Shown: piece after piece, positions 43,001 to 51,462 of the stretch | Numbering within the stretch: the stretch's first letter is position 1 | Layout of the letters: each line of letters starts with the position of its first letter | Source: JBBQWZ01 sp038210135 | GTDB taxonomy: Bacteria; Acidobacteriota; Terriglobia; Bryobacterales; Bryobacteraceae | Length of the DNA: 64,000 nucleotides | NCBI GenBank assembly: GCA_038210135.1 | Contig: JBBQWZ010000017.1 | Location: forward strand, 1 to 64,000 | Direction: 5' to 3' | The notes under the pieces: generated by a model | What the model saw: the letters and a program-made list of their open reading frames with translations, nothing else | Database searches by the model: none | Told to the model about the DNA's origin: nothing | Position numbers and translations under genes: made by a program

Positions 43001-43749
43001 CGAAATGGGGCCAGCCCAACGGCCTGGTGATGCTGCTTCCGCATGGCAATGAAGGACAGGGTCCGGAGCACACGAGCGCGCGCATCGAGCGCTTCCTACA
43101 GCTTTGCGGCGAGAACAACATGCAGGTCTGCAATTGTTCGACACCGGCCCAATACTTCCACTTATTGCGTCGGCAAATGTACGGCGGCACGGATGGCCAC
43201 GGAGTTCGCAAGCCGCTGATCATTTTTACGCCCAAGAGCATTTTGCGCCATCCGCGGGCCATTTCGGCGCTTTCAGAACTGGCCTCGGGTTCGTTTCACG
43301 AGATCCTCGCCGAAGGCGTGGCGGATCCGGCGGAGATTACCAAAGTTCTGGTCTGTAGCGGAAAAGTCTACTACGACCTGCTTGCCGCGCGCGATGAACG
43401 CAAAGCATCGCATGTTGCGATCGTGCGGGTGGAGCAGATTTACCCGTTCGCGTCGGAGCAATTCGAGGGCGCGGTCGGCATGTATCCGGCTACGGCCGAA
43501 GTCGTTTGGGTGCAGGACGAATCCCGAAATATGGGAGCGTATCGTTTTGTCGAAGAGCGGATGCAGCCGATTCTGAGCAAAACCAATCGGCAGCTTCACT
43601 ATGCGGGTCGGCCCGAAAGTGCGAGTCCGGCGGCGGGTTCGCTGAAGCGCCACCAGTTCGAACAGGCGAAGCTGATCGGCGAGGCGTTCGCGCCCGTGAC
43701 GATGCCCAAGCCGCTGATGCGGCTGGTCCGTCGGAAGAAGCAAAGCTAA
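40099..43749 (+). CDS. kgd: Multifunctional 2-oxoglutarate dehydrogenase E1 with fused E2 (Kgd/SucA type)
   Basis: A 1216-residue fusion as in actinobacterial Kgd. It starts with the E1 N-terminal peptide (SWLEDELYSQYRHDRRAVDAEW). A catalytic E2 succinyltransferase domain follows (about 95-330, active His near 302 in TYDHRVIQGAESG) with no lipoyl domain. The full thiamine-diphosphate E1 follows, with GMAHRGRLTVLANLAGKS, HGDAAVVGQG and VCYRRHGHNEGDDPSF. It should work with a separate lipoyl-bearing E2 and E3 to oxidise 2-oxoglutarate to succinyl-CoA in the TCA cycle. A bidirectional terminator separates it from the convergent PEP carboxykinase gene. Confidence 0.92.
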   Translation: MSEQQDPSHQPLGINSWLEDELYSQYRHDRRAVDAEWAKVFEANGQAAPTNGAPAGERPKTLNGTQTISGAGSPSVPQPPAFEPGPADHLVPLRGAAARIAENMTASLSVPVATSQRVVAVKVIDENRRAINEFRSAQGQSKVSYTHLIAYAIVKAVETVPSLNHAYAETEGAGYRVVRDLVNIGLAVDVAGKNGARSLVVPNIKAAQAMDFAQFLAGYDELVNKARTNKLTVPDFQGTTISLTNPGTVGTTGSTPRLMPGQGAIIATGAIDYPPEYRGVPEQNRVSMGLSKVMMMTCTYDHRVIQGAESGTFLGRIQALLEGEDKFYEQLFASIGMTQAPTHWQSDAAPVALAPDVDPAKYAGVEMLKNAFRSRGHLEAKLDPLGLCVPKPHADLDLAQYGLSIWDLDRPYGNVTLRKTVEKFRRTYCGSIGVEFMHIANPAEREWIRQRIEDQPAKATAEQKKHLLQTLIEATGFESFLHTRFMGHKRFSAEGAESSLAILEEMLADSARAGAAMAIIGMAHRGRLTVLANLAGKSMTQLFSEFDGDIDPDTISGSGDVKYHLGARNEREFDGKKITVSMAFNPSHLEAVNPVIEGLVRAEQDLLGDTKRERVVPIVVHGDAAVVGQGVVAETVNLSQIEGYKTGGTLHLIVNNQLGFTAEPAESRTSQYCSDIALSIQVPVFHVNGDDPEACLRVTQLACEYRRTFKKDVFIDMVCYRRHGHNEGDDPSFTQPVMYRQIKVQKPISTLYADRLVAEGVVSADDVAGIRKGLTDKFNAVFDAAHRVKDDLEYEEVEERETLIASAVSTGVDAARLNEVIDRITTFPGDFHLYPKLKGFIEKRRESMRGASADWGLAEALAFGTLALEGKAIRLTGQDSSRGTFTQRHVEYSDAENGRHYIPLQHLSPTQARFEVYDSPLSEYATTGFEFGYTTADPSTLVLWEGQFGDFVNGAQIMIDQFISTSEAKWGQPNGLVMLLPHGNEGQGPEHTSARIERFLQLCGENNMQVCNCSTPAQYFHLLRRQMYGGTDGHGVRKPLIIFTPKSILRHPRAISALSELASGSFHEILAEGVADPAEITKVLVCSGKVYYDLLAARDERKASHVAIVRVEQIYPFASEQFEGAVGMYPATAEVVWVQDESRNMGAYRFVEERMQPILSKTNRQLHYAGRPESASPAAGSLKRHQFEQAKLIGEAFAPVTMPKPLMRLVRRKKQS

Positions 43750-43770
43750 CGCGACACACCGAAAAAGCGA

Positions 43771-43815
43771 AGGCCGGGTCCGCTCTTGTCGAGCAGCCCG
43801 GCCTTTTTGTTTTTA
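43771..43815. terminator. Bidirectional intrinsic terminator between kgd and pckA
   Basis: An 8-bp stem, AGGCCGGG (43771-43778) with CCCGGCCT (43797-43804), is followed on the plus strand by TTTTTGTTTTT. On the minus strand the stem is followed by TCGCTTTTTC, so it can serve both convergent genes. Confidence 0.85.
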
Positions 43816-43822
43816 GAAGGAG

Positions 43823-45424
43823 CTAGCGCGAAACGGGAGCAGCTTCGAGGATCTCTTCCGCCATGAATCCGAACTTTTCAAAGTTCTTACGGAACAGGCC
43901 GGCGAGATGTTCGGCGGCCTTGTCGTAGGCCACCGGATCGCTCCATAGCGAACGAGCGTCGAGCAGATTCGTGGGCACGCCTGGGACACTTTTCGGAACC
44001 GCCACGCGGAACACCGGATGCGGTTCCATCTGAACGTCGTCGAGCGATCCGTCGAGCGCTGCGTTCACCATGGCGCGCGTGTAGGGCAAGTTCATACGCT
44101 CGCCGACACCATACGGACCGCCAACCCATCCCGTATTCACGAGGAAGCACTGCACTCCGTGACGTTGCATTTTCTCGCCCAGCATTTTCGCGTACACCTG
44201 CGGATGGCGCGGCAGGAAGGGCTCGCCGAAGCAGGCGCTGAAGGTGGCGGAGGGCTCTTTCCCGAGGCCGCGCTCGGTGCCGGCGACCTTCGCGGTGTAA
44301 CCGCTGAGGAAGTGATACATCGCCTGCTCGGGCGTGAGCTTTGAAATGGGAGGCAAGACCCCGAACGCATCGGCGGTCAGAAAGATCACGGTTTTCGGAT
44401 GTACGCCAACGCCTGGGATGACGGCGTTGTCAATAAAATTGATGCGGTAAGCGGCGCGCGTGTTCTCGGTGATTTCGTCGGAGTTGAAATCGAGCAGCCG
44501 CAGGTCCGGCTCCATCACGACGTTTTCGAGAACGGTGCCGAAGCGAATGGCGTTCCAGATCTGAGGCTCTTTTTCCTGCGAGAGTTTAATGCATTTCGCG
44601 TAGCAGCCGCCTTCGAAATTGAAGACGCCGGAATCGCTCCAGCCATGCTCGTCGTCGCCGATCAGGTGGCGATGCGGATCGGCGGAGAGGGTCGTTTTCC
44701 CGGTTCCCGAGAGCCCAAAAAACAAAGCAACGTCGCCATCTTCGCCGACGTTGGCGGAACAGTGCATCGGCAGCACGTTCTTGAAGGGAAGCAGATAGTT
44801 CAGGATGGTGAAGACGCTCTTCTTCATTTCACCGGCGTATTCCGTGCCGGCAATGATCACGATCTTGCGCTTGAAGTTGATGACGATGCAGGTCTGCGTG
44901 CGCGTGCCGTCTTTAGCCGGGTCCGCGTAGAAGGTCGGCGCGAAGAACAGCGTGAATTCCGGGATGTGCTCTTCGGTCGTTTCCGGATCGGGGCGAACAA
45001 AGAGCTGGCGTGCGAACAGATTGTGCCAGGCGCGCTGGGTGATGACGCGAATCGGTAGGGTGTGCGCCGGATCGGCTCCGCCGAAACAATCCTGGACGAA
45101 AGCTTCCTGGCCGTGCCAGAACGTCAGCATGCGGTCGTATAATCCGTCGAACTGCTCTTCCGACATCGACTGATTGACGGAGCCCCAGTGGACGTTGTTC
45201 TCCGTGCCGGCTTCGCGGACGATGTATTTGTCTTTGGGCGAGCGGCCCGTGAACTGGCCCGTGCGGACGACGAATGCGCCCCCTGATGCCAACAAGCCCT
45301 CATGTCGCTGAAGAGATTTTTCGATGAGTTGCGCGGTGCCCAGATTCCAATAGGCGGTTTCGAAGTTGCGCAAACCATGCTGCGAGAGGTCGTATCTACT
45401 TGGACGAACACCTGCGTTTTGCAT
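43823..45424 (-). CDS. pckA: Phosphoenolpyruvate carboxykinase (ATP)
   Basis: Converts oxaloacetate plus ATP to phosphoenolpyruvate, the entry step of gluconeogenesis. The 533-residue protein has the expected motifs: RTGQFTGRSPKDKYIV, HCSANVGEDGDVALFFGLSG leading into the kinase P-loop GLSGTGKTTLS (residues 237-247), then the Asp-rich ADPHRHLIGDDEHGW metal site. It is the ATP-dependent, not GTP-dependent, form. It converges with the fused 2-oxoglutarate dehydrogenase gene and shares its terminator; the upstream divergent gene encodes a secreted protein. Confidence 0.96.
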   Translation of the reverse strand: MQNAGVRPSRYDLSQHGLRNFETAYWNLGTAQLIEKSLQRHEGLLASGGAFVVRTGQFTGRSPKDKYIVREAGTENNVHWGSVNQSMSEEQFDGLYDRMLTFWHGQEAFVQDCFGGADPAHTLPIRVITQRAWHNLFARQLFVRPDPETTEEHIPEFTLFFAPTFYADPAKDGTRTQTCIVINFKRKIVIIAGTEYAGEMKKSVFTILNYLLPFKNVLPMHCSANVGEDGDVALFFGLSGTGKTTLSADPHRHLIGDDEHGWSDSGVFNFEGGCYAKCIKLSQEKEPQIWNAIRFGTVLENVVMEPDLRLLDFNSDEITENTRAAYRINFIDNAVIPGVGVHPKTVIFLTADAFGVLPPISKLTPEQAMYHFLSGYTAKVAGTERGLGKEPSATFSACFGEPFLPRHPQVYAKMLGEKMQRHGVQCFLVNTGWVGGPYGVGERMNLPYTRAMVNAALDGSLDDVQMEPHPVFRVAVPKSVPGVPTNLLDARSLWSDPVAYDKAAEHLAGLFRKNFEKFGFMAEEILEAAPVSR

Positions 45425-45486
45425 AGGTCAACGTTCGAGTTTATCACGCGGCCCCCGGACGGCTGGCGCGGCGGCTATCATGAGGT

Positions 45487-46110
45487 ATGAATTTTCGGCG
45501 GGCGCTACTTCCGCTCGCGAGCCTAATCATCTGTTCGGGGGCATTCGCACAAGTCATCGACTTCGAGTCGGGCGGTCTTAAATTCAAGACGCTGACTCAT
45601 AACGGAGTCACGGTGATGTTCGCGAGCCTTCCGACGCAGGTCCGCGACTACGCGATACTTCAAATCGCGGTTTCAAATGGATCGAAGATTACCTGGAGTA
45701 TCAAGCCGGAGGATTTCCATTTCGAGCGCGCGGACGGTCAGGTGACCTCGGGTGTTCCGGCGCGCGAGGTCGTCCAGCAGTTGATCGACCACGGCGGGCG
45801 TGGGGATGTGATCAAGCTGGTGAACGCGTATGAGGCTAGTGTTTTTGGGAACACGCGGATGCGTTCGACGAATGGCTACGAATCCCGACGGCAGGCGGCG
45901 CACGCTGAGGTGGGGTCGAATAAGTTGAAGGCCGCGGCGGCCGCTTCGGCTATCGCGCTGGTGTCGACGAAGCTGAAGCCGGGCGAATCTACCGACGGTG
46001 CTGTATTCTATTCAACCGGCGGCAAGCCATTGGGAACAGGCCACTTATATGCGAACGTCGCGGGCGAGCGTTTCGAGTTTGACGTCGAAGTCGCATCCCC
46101 GTCGCATTGA
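45487..46110 (+). CDS. Exported protein of unknown function
   Basis: A 207-residue protein with a signal peptide (LLPLASLIICSGAFAQ). The mature part is beta-rich with no family I recognise; it has a mid-region of Ala/Lys-rich helix (NKLKAAAAASAIALVS) and a C-terminus ending in FDVEVASPSH. It is divergent from pckA with 62 bases between, and upstream of a small conserved-looking gene on the same strand. Confidence 0.65.
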   Translation: MNFRRALLPLASLIICSGAFAQVIDFESGGLKFKTLTHNGVTVMFASLPTQVRDYAILQIAVSNGSKITWSIKPEDFHFERADGQVTSGVPAREVVQQLIDHGGRGDVIKLVNAYEASVFGNTRMRSTNGYESRRQAAHAEVGSNKLKAAAAASAIALVSTKLKPGESTDGAVFYSTGGKPLGTGHLYANVAGERFEFDVEVASPSH

Positions 46111-46149
46111 AACGACAAGATCCAGCGCTGCGTGGTATTCTAAAAATGT

Positions 46150-46359
46150 ATGTCGATCCCGAACGTTAAGCGCTACCGTATTTCGAGCCCGGACGGCTCG
46201 CAGACGGCCACTTTGATGGCTGTGCTCCCCAAAGATATTGATGTGAATGCGTACTTGCAGGACGCCTCCAAGCGGTTCGACTGGAAGGCCCACCTCGAAG
46301 CGCAACAGCGCCAGTTCAAAGTCCGCGTCGGTCAGCAGAAACAGAAGAAGGCGAAATAA
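46150..46359 (+). CDS. Small basic protein of unknown function
   Basis: A 69-residue protein with a compact N-terminal region (IPNVKRYRISSPDGSQTATLMAV) and a Lys/Gln-rich C-terminal tail (RQFKVRVGQQKQKKAK). The composition suggests nucleic-acid contact, but no family is recognised. It lies between the exported-protein gene and marC on the same strand. The short hairpin after its stop has no T-run. Confidence 0.55.
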   Translation: MSIPNVKRYRISSPDGSQTATLMAVLPKDIDVNAYLQDASKRFDWKAHLEAQQRQFKVRVGQQKQKKAK

Positions 46360-46472
46360 TCGCCGCGGGCTTTGCCGCCCGCCTGACTTCGCGCTCCACT
46401 TTCCCATGCGCCGCGACTTCCGTGACCAATGTCCGGAATTAGCGGCGCATTTCTATTTTTGGCGCCCCTGCT

Positions 46473-47147
46473 ATGCAGACCGAACTAGCAACTTTTCTCA
46501 GAACCGCATTCCTGGTCGTGGCCGCGCTGCTACCCATCATCAATCCCCCCGGAGCCGCTCCGATTTTCCTATCGATGACGGCTGGGCTGGACGCGCGGAC
46601 GCGCCAGAGTATGGCTTGGCGTGTCGGGATCAACGCGCTGATCTTACTCGTCGTGGCGATGTTTATCGGATCGTACGTACTGGCGTTCTTCGGAATTTCA
46701 CTGATGGCGGTCCGGCTGGGCGGCGGTTTGCTGGTGATGGCGAGCGGCTGGAAACTGCTGAATAGCGAGGAAGCGGAAAAGCATCCTGACGTGGCGCCGA
46801 AGGTGTCCGAATCGAAGCTCGCGAGCCAGGCGTTCTATCCTTTGACCTTCCCTTTGACCGTAGGGCCAGGATCGATCTCGATTGCGGTTGCGCTCGGCGC
46901 GACGCTACCTTCACCGGGCGTTTCGTTGTGGATGAAGCTGCTGGCCAGCCTGGTGGCGATCGTCGTAGTGGCATTGACGGTCTACTTGAGTCTGCGATCC
47001 GCGCCGAACCTGCTGCGGTTTTTAGGCAACACCGGAATGACCGTCTTGCTGCGGATGTCGGCGTTTATTCTTCTGTGCGTTGGCGTGCAGATCTTGTTGG
47101 GCGGGTTCGAGGATTTTTACCGCACGCTGTCAAAGCCGAGCCTTTAA
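46473..47147 (+). CDS. MarC-family integral membrane protein
   Basis: A 224-residue protein of six transmembrane helices of the MarC/UPF0056 family (PF01914). The N-terminal LLPIINPPGAAPIFL and the mid-protein QAFYPLTFPLTVGPGSIS motifs are characteristic. Despite the name, no role in multiple antibiotic resistance is established for the family; function is unknown. Its 3' end overlaps the HEAT-repeat gene on the other strand by 18 bases. Confidence 0.88.
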   Translation: MQTELATFLRTAFLVVAALLPIINPPGAAPIFLSMTAGLDARTRQSMAWRVGINALILLVVAMFIGSYVLAFFGISLMAVRLGGGLLVMASGWKLLNSEEAEKHPDVAPKVSESKLASQAFYPLTFPLTVGPGSISIAVALGATLPSPGVSLWMKLLASLVAIVVVALTVYLSLRSAPNLLRFLGNTGMTVLLRMSAFILLCVGVQILLGGFEDFYRTLSKPSL

Positions 47148-48416
47148 GATCCGCAACGCTTTGAGGCCTTCGGACGCGACGTCCGGATCGGGATCCGAGG
47201 CGAGCGGTTCGAGATACTTGAGCGATTCGCGGTCGCCCGAGATGGCGAGTACTTGCGCCAGTTGGGTTTTCTCATCGCGGCTTCCACTGCTGAAGATGGG
47301 GTAGACGACTTTGCGGATCTCGACGTTCTGGCAGAGCTCGATCAGGAAAGCGCGCGCGACGCCGCGCCACGATTTGAGGTTGAGCGAATTTACGAGGTAG
47401 TGCAGCGCGCTAAATTCGCCAAAATCCGAATCTCCCGATCCGACGACTGCGAAGGCGAGCGAGAGCCGTACGCTCTGCTTCCGCTCGTCGGCGAAAGCCT
47501 TTTCGAGCATCGGACGATCGGCGGGATTCTTGAGACGCGCATAGCCTTCGGCGGAAGCGGCGCGGAGGGCGTCGTCCTTGTCTGAGAAGTAGCGCTGATA
47601 GACGGCCCGGTTCTCCGCCATGGGAAGCATGGAGAGGGCGGTAAGCGCGGCCCGGCGTACGCGAGCGGAGCCGGCGCGGTCCAGGACGTCGCGCAAATCC
47701 GGCGCGGCGGGACGGTATTGCAGCAAGCCGGTTGTCTCAATCGCGGCGAGCTGAACTTTTTCGTCGAGATCGCGCAAGAGAAACTGAATCCGCCCGCCGG
47801 AATCCTTGTCGCGGATTTTCTGGATCGCCATCAGCGATTCGTAGATGAGCGGCGTGTCCTTCGAACGCAGGGCGTCGTGGAGGTCATTGATCGCCGCCCG
47901 CGCCCGGAGAACGCCGATCGCCCGGGCGGCGCTGGCGCGGACTTCCATGCTGGATCCGCTCCGAACCAAGGTGCCGAGGACGGGTGAAATTGCAGGTAGA
48001 ATTTCGACGTAGGGATCGATGATGAGGTCCGTTTGCTCGTTGAACTTTGCCTTGATCGTGGAACCGACGCGTTGCAGTGAGCCGCTGAACCCGCCGGCTT
48101 TGACGTAACCAGGCAGGTAGAAATTCACGATTCCGTCGGTCGCTCGAATCTGAACTTCGGCGTCGGCGTCGCGAGTGGCTTTCATCAACGGCTCGAGTGT
48201 GGTGCGTCCGCCGATTCCGACAATCGCTTTGACGGCCTCAACGCGCACGATCGTATCGGCGTCGTCGAGGTAAGGGATCAGTTTCGGGATCAGTTCCGAG
48301 GACCCTTGTTTGGCGTATTCGCGGACGGCCTTGGCGCGCTGCTTCGGATCTCCGGAGGAGGCTGGTTCTTGCGCTAACAAGCCGAGGCAAGTGAACGCGG
48401 CGGCAAGAAGTCTCAT
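47130..48416 (-). CDS. Exported HEAT-repeat protein
   Basis: A 428-residue protein with a signal-like N-terminus (LLAAAFTCLGLLAQ) followed by repeated alpha-alpha HEAT units. Examples are LIPYLDDADTIVRVEAVKAIV, MEVRASAARAIGVLRARAAI and VQLAAIETTGLLQYR. Such solenoids bind partner proteins; in Acidobacteria many are envelope proteins of unknown role. It overlaps marC by 18 bases at the 3' end. The downstream trxA gene is on the same strand but behind its own terminator. Confidence 0.8.
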   Translation of the reverse strand: MRLLAAAFTCLGLLAQEPASSGDPKQRAKAVREYAKQGSSELIPKLIPYLDDADTIVRVEAVKAIVGIGGRTTLEPLMKATRDADAEVQIRATDGIVNFYLPGYVKAGGFSGSLQRVGSTIKAKFNEQTDLIIDPYVEILPAISPVLGTLVRSGSSMEVRASAARAIGVLRARAAINDLHDALRSKDTPLIYESLMAIQKIRDKDSGGRIQFLLRDLDEKVQLAAIETTGLLQYRPAAPDLRDVLDRAGSARVRRAALTALSMLPMAENRAVYQRYFSDKDDALRAASAEGYARLKNPADRPMLEKAFADERKQSVRLSLAFAVVGSGDSDFGEFSALHYLVNSLNLKSWRGVARAFLIELCQNVEIRKVVYPIFSSGSRDEKTQLAQVLAISGDRESLKYLEPLASDPDPDVASEGLKALRILKARL

Positions 48417-48470
48417 ACTTCTAAGACTATCGCCGCCGGATCCCGGTTGCCAAAAGGATGATCGGCGTGC

Positions 48471-48512
48471 AAAAACAAAAACGCGCGCCGAGTACTGTTA
48501 TTCAGCGCGCGT
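48471..48512 (-). terminator. Intrinsic terminator of trxA
   Basis: On the minus strand ACGCGCGC (48512-48505) pairs with GCGCGCGT (48488-48481), followed by TTTTGTTTTT. It lies just beyond the trxA stop. Confidence 0.8.
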
Positions 48513-48557
48513 TAGTCACAAGGAGGCGCCGGATTTCGCCGGTGCCAAGGCAATCTC

Positions 48558-48887
48558 TTAGAGGTGAGCGTCGAGCATTTTCTGCAGATCGGCCTTGCCC
48601 ATGGCACCGACCTTCTGTTCGACTACCTTGCCGCCCTTAAACAGCAGCAGGGTGGGAATTCCGCGAACGTTGTACCGCATGGCGGTGCCATTGTTTTCAT
48701 CGACGTTCAGCTTGCCGATCTTGACTTTACCGACGTAGTCGGCCGATAGGGCATCGATCGTCGGAGTCATCATGCGGCAGGGTCCGCACCATTCCGCCCA
48801 GAAGTCCACAAGAACCGGGACCTCGGAGCCAATTACCTCAGCCTCAAAGGCCGCATCCGTAAACGTGAGCGTGTTTTCGCTTGCCAT
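48558..48887 (-). CDS. trxA: Thioredoxin
   Basis: A 109-residue single-domain thioredoxin with the active site WCGPC (residues 33-37), the cis-Pro region VRGIPTLLLFKGG and the usual DFWAEWCGPCRMM lead. No signal peptide, so cytoplasmic, reduced by thioredoxin reductase. It has its own terminator downstream (48471-48512) and is separated from the upstream glgA by 39 bases on the same strand. Confidence 0.95.
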   Translation of the reverse strand: MASENTLTFTDAAFEAEVIGSEVPVLVDFWAEWCGPCRMMTPTIDALSADYVGKVKIGKLNVDENNGTAMRYNVRGIPTLLLFKGGKVVEQKVGAMGKADLQKMLDAHL

Positions 48888-48926
48888 ACTTCCTTCTCTC
48901 TATCTAATAAGATGCACGGCTCGCTG

Positions 48927-50351
48927 TTACGGTCGCAACGAAATCCCGCGGTACAACTCCGCGTATTGACTCGCCGCGACATCCCAGGAGAAGTTCGACC
49001 GCATGCCTGCCTGCTCCAAAGCGCGCCACCGATCCGCTTGCCGGAAGGCCGCCAAAGCCTCCCGAATCGCGCCAAGCATCGCCCAGCCTGAGAACTCCTG
49101 GAACTTGAATCCGGTGCTCTCTTTGATCGTATCATCGAGCCCGCCGACCGCGCGAACGATGGGCACGGTTCCGTATTTCAGGCTATAAATCTGGTTCAAG
49201 CCGCAAGGTTCATACTTGCTGGGCATCAGGAACATGTCGGCCCCCGCTTCGATCCGGTGCGCCAGCCCGTCGTCGTAGCCGATGCGGACTCCAAACTTGT
49301 CGGGACGGACGCCCGCGAGATAACGGAACATGTCTTCCGTGCCGTGATCGCCGCTGCCGACCACAGCGAAAGCGCAATCTTCGTTTGCCAATTCCGCCGC
49401 GACCTGGCCGAACAACTCGAAGCCTTTCTGCTCCGCAAATCGCGACACGATTCCGATCAGCGGACGATCGAGGTACTGCGGCAGGTTCAGCTCGGCGAGA
49501 AGTTCGCGCTTGCAGATCCGTTTTCCGGAAAGATCGGCCGGCGAATAGTTCACCGGAAGGTAGCGATCGGTTTCCGGATTCCACTCGTGATAATCGGCGC
49601 CGTTCAGGATTCCGGTGACGGAACCGCCGCGGGAACGCAGCAAGCCATCCAAGCCGAATCCGCCTTCGGCCGTCTGAATTTCTAGTGCGTAGCGGGGACT
49701 CACTGTACTGATGTGATCCGCAAACACGATGCCAGCTTTCAGGAAATTGACGTCACCGTGATATTCGAGCAGATCCTGCCTGAATAGCGCCTCGTCCAGG
49801 CCGAGATCCGCCATCGCCCAGCGCCCAAAGCGGCCGTGATAGCCCATGTTGTGGATGCTCATCACGAGCTTGATGCCGAAGAACGTCGGGTCCCCGCCGA
49901 AGGTGTGGCGAAGGTAGGGTCCGACCAGACCGGCGGGCCAGTCGTGGCAGTGGAGGATCTCCGGCCGGAAGATATGGCGTATGACTTCGAGAGCCGCGCG
50001 GCAGAGGACGCCGAAGCGGATATGGTTGTCGCTGTAGTCGTCGCCGTCCTCCGCGTAAACGCCGGCGCGGTAATAGAGGGGTCCGCAGTTGACGAAGTAG
50101 AAATTAACCCCGTTGTCCCAGACGCGGTCGATGGAGCAGCTGAAGGTGCGCGAGCCCATGCGAATCGGCATGTCGTTATAAACGCGCTCGGCACTCCAGG
50201 GCACTTGCGCCATCTGATAGCGAGGCAGGATCACCGCGACGTCGTGGCCTTGTTTCGCAAGGGATTGCGGGAGCGCGCCACACACGTCCGCCAGTCCGCC
50301 GGTTTTGATGTACGGTGTGGCTTCGGAGGTGACCATCAGGATCTTGGCCAT
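48927..50351 (-). CDS. glgA: Glycogen synthase (ADP-glucose-using)
   Basis: Extends alpha-1,4-glucan from ADP-glucose. The 474-residue GT-B-fold GT5 enzyme starts with the substrate-binding KTGGLADV motif (residues 16-23) and has a C-terminal domain with GIVSRFAEQKGFEL and MPSKYEPCGLNQIYSLKYG. No branching enzyme or ADP-glucose pyrophosphorylase gene is adjacent. A TIR-domain gene is divergent, 60 bases away. Confidence 0.93.
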   Translation of the reverse strand: MAKILMVTSEATPYIKTGGLADVCGALPQSLAKQGHDVAVILPRYQMAQVPWSAERVYNDMPIRMGSRTFSCSIDRVWDNGVNFYFVNCGPLYYRAGVYAEDGDDYSDNHIRFGVLCRAALEVIRHIFRPEILHCHDWPAGLVGPYLRHTFGGDPTFFGIKLVMSIHNMGYHGRFGRWAMADLGLDEALFRQDLLEYHGDVNFLKAGIVFADHISTVSPRYALEIQTAEGGFGLDGLLRSRGGSVTGILNGADYHEWNPETDRYLPVNYSPADLSGKRICKRELLAELNLPQYLDRPLIGIVSRFAEQKGFELFGQVAAELANEDCAFAVVGSGDHGTEDMFRYLAGVRPDKFGVRIGYDDGLAHRIEAGADMFLMPSKYEPCGLNQIYSLKYGTVPIVRAVGGLDDTIKESTGFKFQEFSGWAMLGAIREALAAFRQADRWRALEQAGMRSNFSWDVAASQYAELYRGISLRP

Positions 50352-50411
50352 GGCGACTATTGTTTCAGGAAAGGCGGGCGATAGCAGCGCTAAACTAAAA
50401 TCAGGCCGTAA

Positions 50412-50879
50412 ATGAAAGTCTTCATCTCCTACAGCACCGCGGTCGATCAGATCATCGCCCTAAGAATTCAGACCATGGCCGCTGTGTATGGAATTGAAAG
50501 TTACGTTCCGCCTGCTACAACCCGCTATTTGATGAACGGCCAACTTCCACCAGGCGTTCAACGGGCGCTTAAAGAGTCCGAAGTCGTGCTGGCAGTGATT
50601 ACCCATGCTCCAGCTCCCAGCGCCATTGAGGAGATGCGTGAATCGCGGGGAAAAGTGTTGATACCAATTGTCAGTCCAGGTGTTCCGGCTCAAGCCTACG
50701 CGCAATTCCCAGAAGTTTTTGTGGTCGATCCGTCAAACCCTTCCGATGTCGAGCGGCGCATAGTAGACTATCTCAGCAAAAAGCAGAGCTCTGAGGCTAC
50801 AAGAAATGCGCTCGTTGCACTGAGCGCTCTCGCTGTAGCGGTGCTTCTACTTGGATCTTTGGCTTCCGAAAAAGCATGA
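50412..50879 (+). CDS. TIR-domain protein with C-terminal membrane anchor
   Basis: A 155-residue protein. The TIR-like domain (about 1-125) opens with the box-1 strand VFISYS and has SEVVLAVIT and KVLIPIV strands. A Glu-containing helix after APSAIEEM is where NADase TIR domains place their catalytic Glu. A single transmembrane helix ends the protein (about 132-150, ALSALAVAVLLLGSLA). Bacterial TIR domains commonly degrade NAD or make cyclic ADP-ribose signals in anti-phage defense; that role here is inference. The gene is less GC-rich than its neighbours. Two bases after its stop begins a frameshifted PIN gene, then a BrnA-like gene: a tight cassette. Confidence 0.7.
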   Translation: MKVFISYSTAVDQIIALRIQTMAAVYGIESYVPPATTRYLMNGQLPPGVQRALKESEVVLAVITHAPAPSAIEEMRESRGKVLIPIVSPGVPAQAYAQFPEVFVVDPSNPSDVERRIVDYLSKKQSSEATRNALVALSALAVAVLLLGSLASEKA

Positions 50880-50880
50880 G

Positions 50881-51458
50881 TTGATCGTTGTCGCGACCTA
50901 CCGCCACGGCGAGAGCTCCGCCTTCGTCAGCTTGCAAGCCGCTCAGGTTCTGGGATCGCTGTCGGTATTGTTCGAACGCATCTGGGTTCCTTCGAGTGTC
51001 CGGCGAGAGCTCAAGGATGGCGGAGAGAAAAACGCTTCCGCATTAGCAGCTTTAATGGAAACTGCGCTCTTTGAGCCCTGCGATGAGTTCGACCATGGTT
51101 TGGTCAAGACTTTACTCGACACTCGAAGACATCGAAAAGAGGGGCGGGATCAAGGTGAAGCGGAGGCTGTCATCCAGGGCGCGTTGCGTGATGCAAGCAT
51201 GGTGATTATTGACGATCGATTGGGTCGTAATGGGCGACGAATCACAGAAAGGTGTGCCACGGTGCGATTTGGGTGTGCAAGGAATTGCATCGCACCGGCT
51301 TCCTTCGCGAACTTCGGCCTTGCTACCGGGCAATGATCTTGGATGGCAGGCGCCAACCCATAAAAATCATGAACGAGTATCTATCGTTGACCGGAGAGGC
51401 TGCGCTCAACGAACGGGAAGATGCATCTCCAGGTCTAGAGGACGATACTAGGAACTGA
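50881..51458 (+). pseudogene. PIN-domain (DUF3368-like) gene with a frameshift
   Basis: The first frame from TTG 50881 gives PIN/DUF3368-like sequence: VLFERIWVPSSVRREL, then QGEAEAVIQGALRDASMVIIDDRLGR. Near 51230-51265 the homology moves to another frame (WVCKELHRTGFLRELRP), which continues to a stop at 51458. A one-base deletion would explain it, making the gene a pseudogene unless the ribosome shifts. The first acidic active-site residue is also unclear: the position usually occupied by Asp reads GESSAF, preceded by an unusual stretch TYRH. PIN proteins are RNases, often toxins. It lies between the TIR gene and the BrnA-like gene. Confidence 0.6.
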
Positions 51459-51462
51459 AGTG

